Translations under genes and position numbers: made by a program
In this document: piece after piece, positions 15,081 to 16,118 of the stretch
Numbering within the stretch: the stretch's first letter is position 1
How the letters are laid out: every line of letters begins with the position of its first letter
Assembly (NCBI GenBank): GCA_019418235.1
Contig: DYCH01000075.1
Location: 1-16,118 of the forward strand
Reading direction: 5' to 3'
Source of the DNA: Sutterella sp.
Lineage (GTDB): Bacteria; Pseudomonadota; Gammaproteobacteria; Burkholderiales; Burkholderiaceae_F
Length of the DNA stretch: 16,118 bases
Notes under the pieces: model-generated
The model's input: only the letters and a program-made list of their open reading frames with translations
The model's database searches: none
Told to the model about the DNA's origin: nothing

Positions 15081-16022
15081 ATGAGTATTTTCATTTCCGG
15101 TTCCACCGCCTACGATACGATTTTAGAGTTTGACGGCTCTTTTGCTGAACACGCCTCTACACTAGAACTTCGAGGCTTTAATCTCACCTTTCAAGCGCCT
15201 CGAATGAAAAAACACTTTGGGGGTTGCGCAGGTAATATCGCCTATAGTCTTAAAACATGTGGCGGTGAACCCTTTATCTCCTGCACGATGGGATTAATTG
15301 ATTGCCAATCGTACTATCACCATTTACGTGAAAACGGCATTCGTGTTGACGGCATTATGACCGTTGAAAATGAGTACTCTCCGCAAGCCCTCATCACAAC
15401 CGATAAAAATGGCAATCAGTTAGCAACCTTCCATGAAGGTGCCATGAGATTGGCTGATAAAGCCTACGTTTCTCCCGAAGAGCCGCTGACCCACGGCATT
15501 ATTACTTCAACCGCTTCGCACGTCATGAAAGCCCATACCAGCCTACTAAAAGCGCGTCATGTGCCTGTTGTATGGGATGTAGGCCCTTCGGCCGGCTACC
15601 TCTCGGGTGAAGATATTGACTGGATGCTTGAGCACACCGACTACCTGACACTGTCGGAAGCGGAATGGGAATTGATCCAACAAAAATCTTCCTGGAGTAA
15701 AGAGTCCTTATTGACGAAATTTGAGGCGATTGTGATTACTCGCGCTCAAAAGGGATGCGATTTGATTCAAAAAGGTGTTGTTCAACACTTTGAAGCCCTT
15801 TCCGTGGAAAGTCTTGTCAATCCCGTGGGCTGCGGCGATGCCTTCCGAGGCGGGTTATTGAGAGGATTGAATTTAAATTGGCCTTGGGAGAAAACCATTC
15901 GTTTGGCTCAACTCATGGGGGCCATCAAAGCTCAAGTGGAAGCGCCTCAAGGCTATCGCATGGATAAAAACGAAGTGGCGCACCTCTATGAGTGCGCCTA
16001 CCACGAAACGATTGAACTTTAA
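15081..16022 (+). CDS. PfkB-family carbohydrate/adenosine kinase
   Basis: A 313-residue cytoplasmic kinase of the ribokinase/PfkB fold, most like the bacterial adenosine-kinase-like group often found near prmA in betaproteobacteria. The N-terminal GSTAYDTI (7-14) and the substrate-site motif GGCAGNIAYSL (47-57) are typical. The C-terminal signature is NPVGCGDAFRGGLL (247-260), with D253 the expected catalytic base. Close relatives, from memory, have DPTGCGD, so the first Asp and the Thr are changed here to Asn and Val, while the anion-hole glycines and catalytic Asp are kept. A sugar or nucleoside substrate cannot be decided from sequence. The ATG has only a weak AGAG-like ribosome site and lies 15 bp past a strong terminator, so its promoter is unclear. 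Confidence 0.88.
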   Translation: MSIFISGSTAYDTILEFDGSFAEHASTLELRGFNLTFQAPRMKKHFGGCAGNIAYSLKTCGGEPFISCTMGLIDCQSYYHHLRENGIRVDGIMTVENEYSPQALITTDKNGNQLATFHEGAMRLADKAYVSPEEPLTHGIITSTASHVMKAHTSLLKARHVPVVWDVGPSAGYLSGEDIDWMLEHTDYLTLSEAEWELIQQKSSWSKESLLTKFEAIVITRAQKGCDLIQKGVVQHFEALSVESLVNPVGCGDAFRGGLLRGLNLNWPWEKTIRLAQLMGAIKAQVEAPQGYRMDKNEVAHLYECAYHETIEL

Positions 16023-16044
16023 AGAAAATCAGTAAGAAATCCTT

Positions 16045-16077
16045 GTAATTCATTGCAGGGATGAATTACTGCAATTC
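16045..16077. repeat. Nested inverted repeats after the kinase gene
   Basis: GTAATTCAT (16045-16053) and ATGAATTAC (16061-16069) form a perfect 9-bp stem with a 7-base loop. Two overlapping alternatives exist: ATTGCAG (16052-16058) with CTGCAAT (16069-16075), and GAATT (16063-16067) with AATTC (16073-16077). There is no T tract. These could be operator sites for the downstream promoter or mutually exclusive RNA hairpins. Confidence 0.45.
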
Positions 16078-16109
16078 GTATTTGTTATTGATATAATGCT
16101 ATATCAATA
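16069..16109 (+). promoter_or_regulatory. Palindromic promoter/operator for a gene beyond the window
   Basis: TATTGATATA (16086-16095) and TATATCAATA (16100-16109) are a perfect 10-bp inverted repeat around ATGC. A consensus TATAAT (16092-16097) lies inside it, with CTGCAA 17 bp upstream as a weak -35. A repressor bound to the palindrome would cover the -10. Such layouts are usual for self-regulating genes, for example toxin-antitoxin operons. An ATG at 16111 could be a near-leaderless start, but only 8 bases remain. Confidence 0.55.
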
Positions 16110-16118
16110 CATGATCTT

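Overview
The window is an ordinary-looking stretch of bacterial core genome. It most likely comes from a betaproteobacterium of the Burkholderiales. The moderate GC content, the betaproteobacterial style of the RNase II-family and adenosine-kinase-like proteins, and the order accB-accC-prmA-(zinc-ribbon/DUF3426)-PfkB kinase all point there. A Sutterella/Parasutterella-like gut lineage is my inference from base composition and protein flavour, not something I could test. There are 14 protein genes. I see no tRNA, rRNA, insertion sequence, prophage or CRISPR array.

Left part (1-5717). tkt (transketolase) and gap (glyceraldehyde-3-phosphate dehydrogenase) form a minus-strand pair 22 bp apart. 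rsmE (16S rRNA m3U1498 methyltransferase) is a lone plus-strand gene, divergent from tkt and convergent with mgtE (Mg2+ channel); the rsmE and mgtE stop codons overlap. The mgtE leader contains an extended -10 promoter followed by a terminator-like hairpin just before the ribosome binding site.

Middle part (5718-10385). A tightly packed minus-strand operon reads mpl (murein peptide recycling ligase) -> yqiA-like esterase -> MarC/YhgN-family membrane protein -> RNase II-family exonuclease. The junctions are a 1-nt overlap, 2 bp and 11 bp. mpl is divergent from a plus-strand AIM24-family gene with its own terminator.

Right part (10386-16118). accB and accC (the biotin carboxyl carrier and biotin carboxylase of acetyl-CoA carboxylase), prmA (L11 methyltransferase) and a zinc-ribbon/DUF3426 membrane protein form one plus-strand operon closed by a strong intrinsic terminator. 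A PfkB-family kinase starts only 15 bp beyond that terminator. The last 75 bases hold nested inverted repeats and a 24-bp palindrome containing a perfect TATAAT, which looks like the autoregulated promoter of a gene beyond the window.

No new multi-gene system was found. The observations most worth following are the cofactor-site substitutions in GAPDH (Asp replaced by Ala at the NAD-discriminating position, suggesting NADP use), the possible attenuator before mgtE, the structured accB leader, and the palindromic promoter at the right edge.
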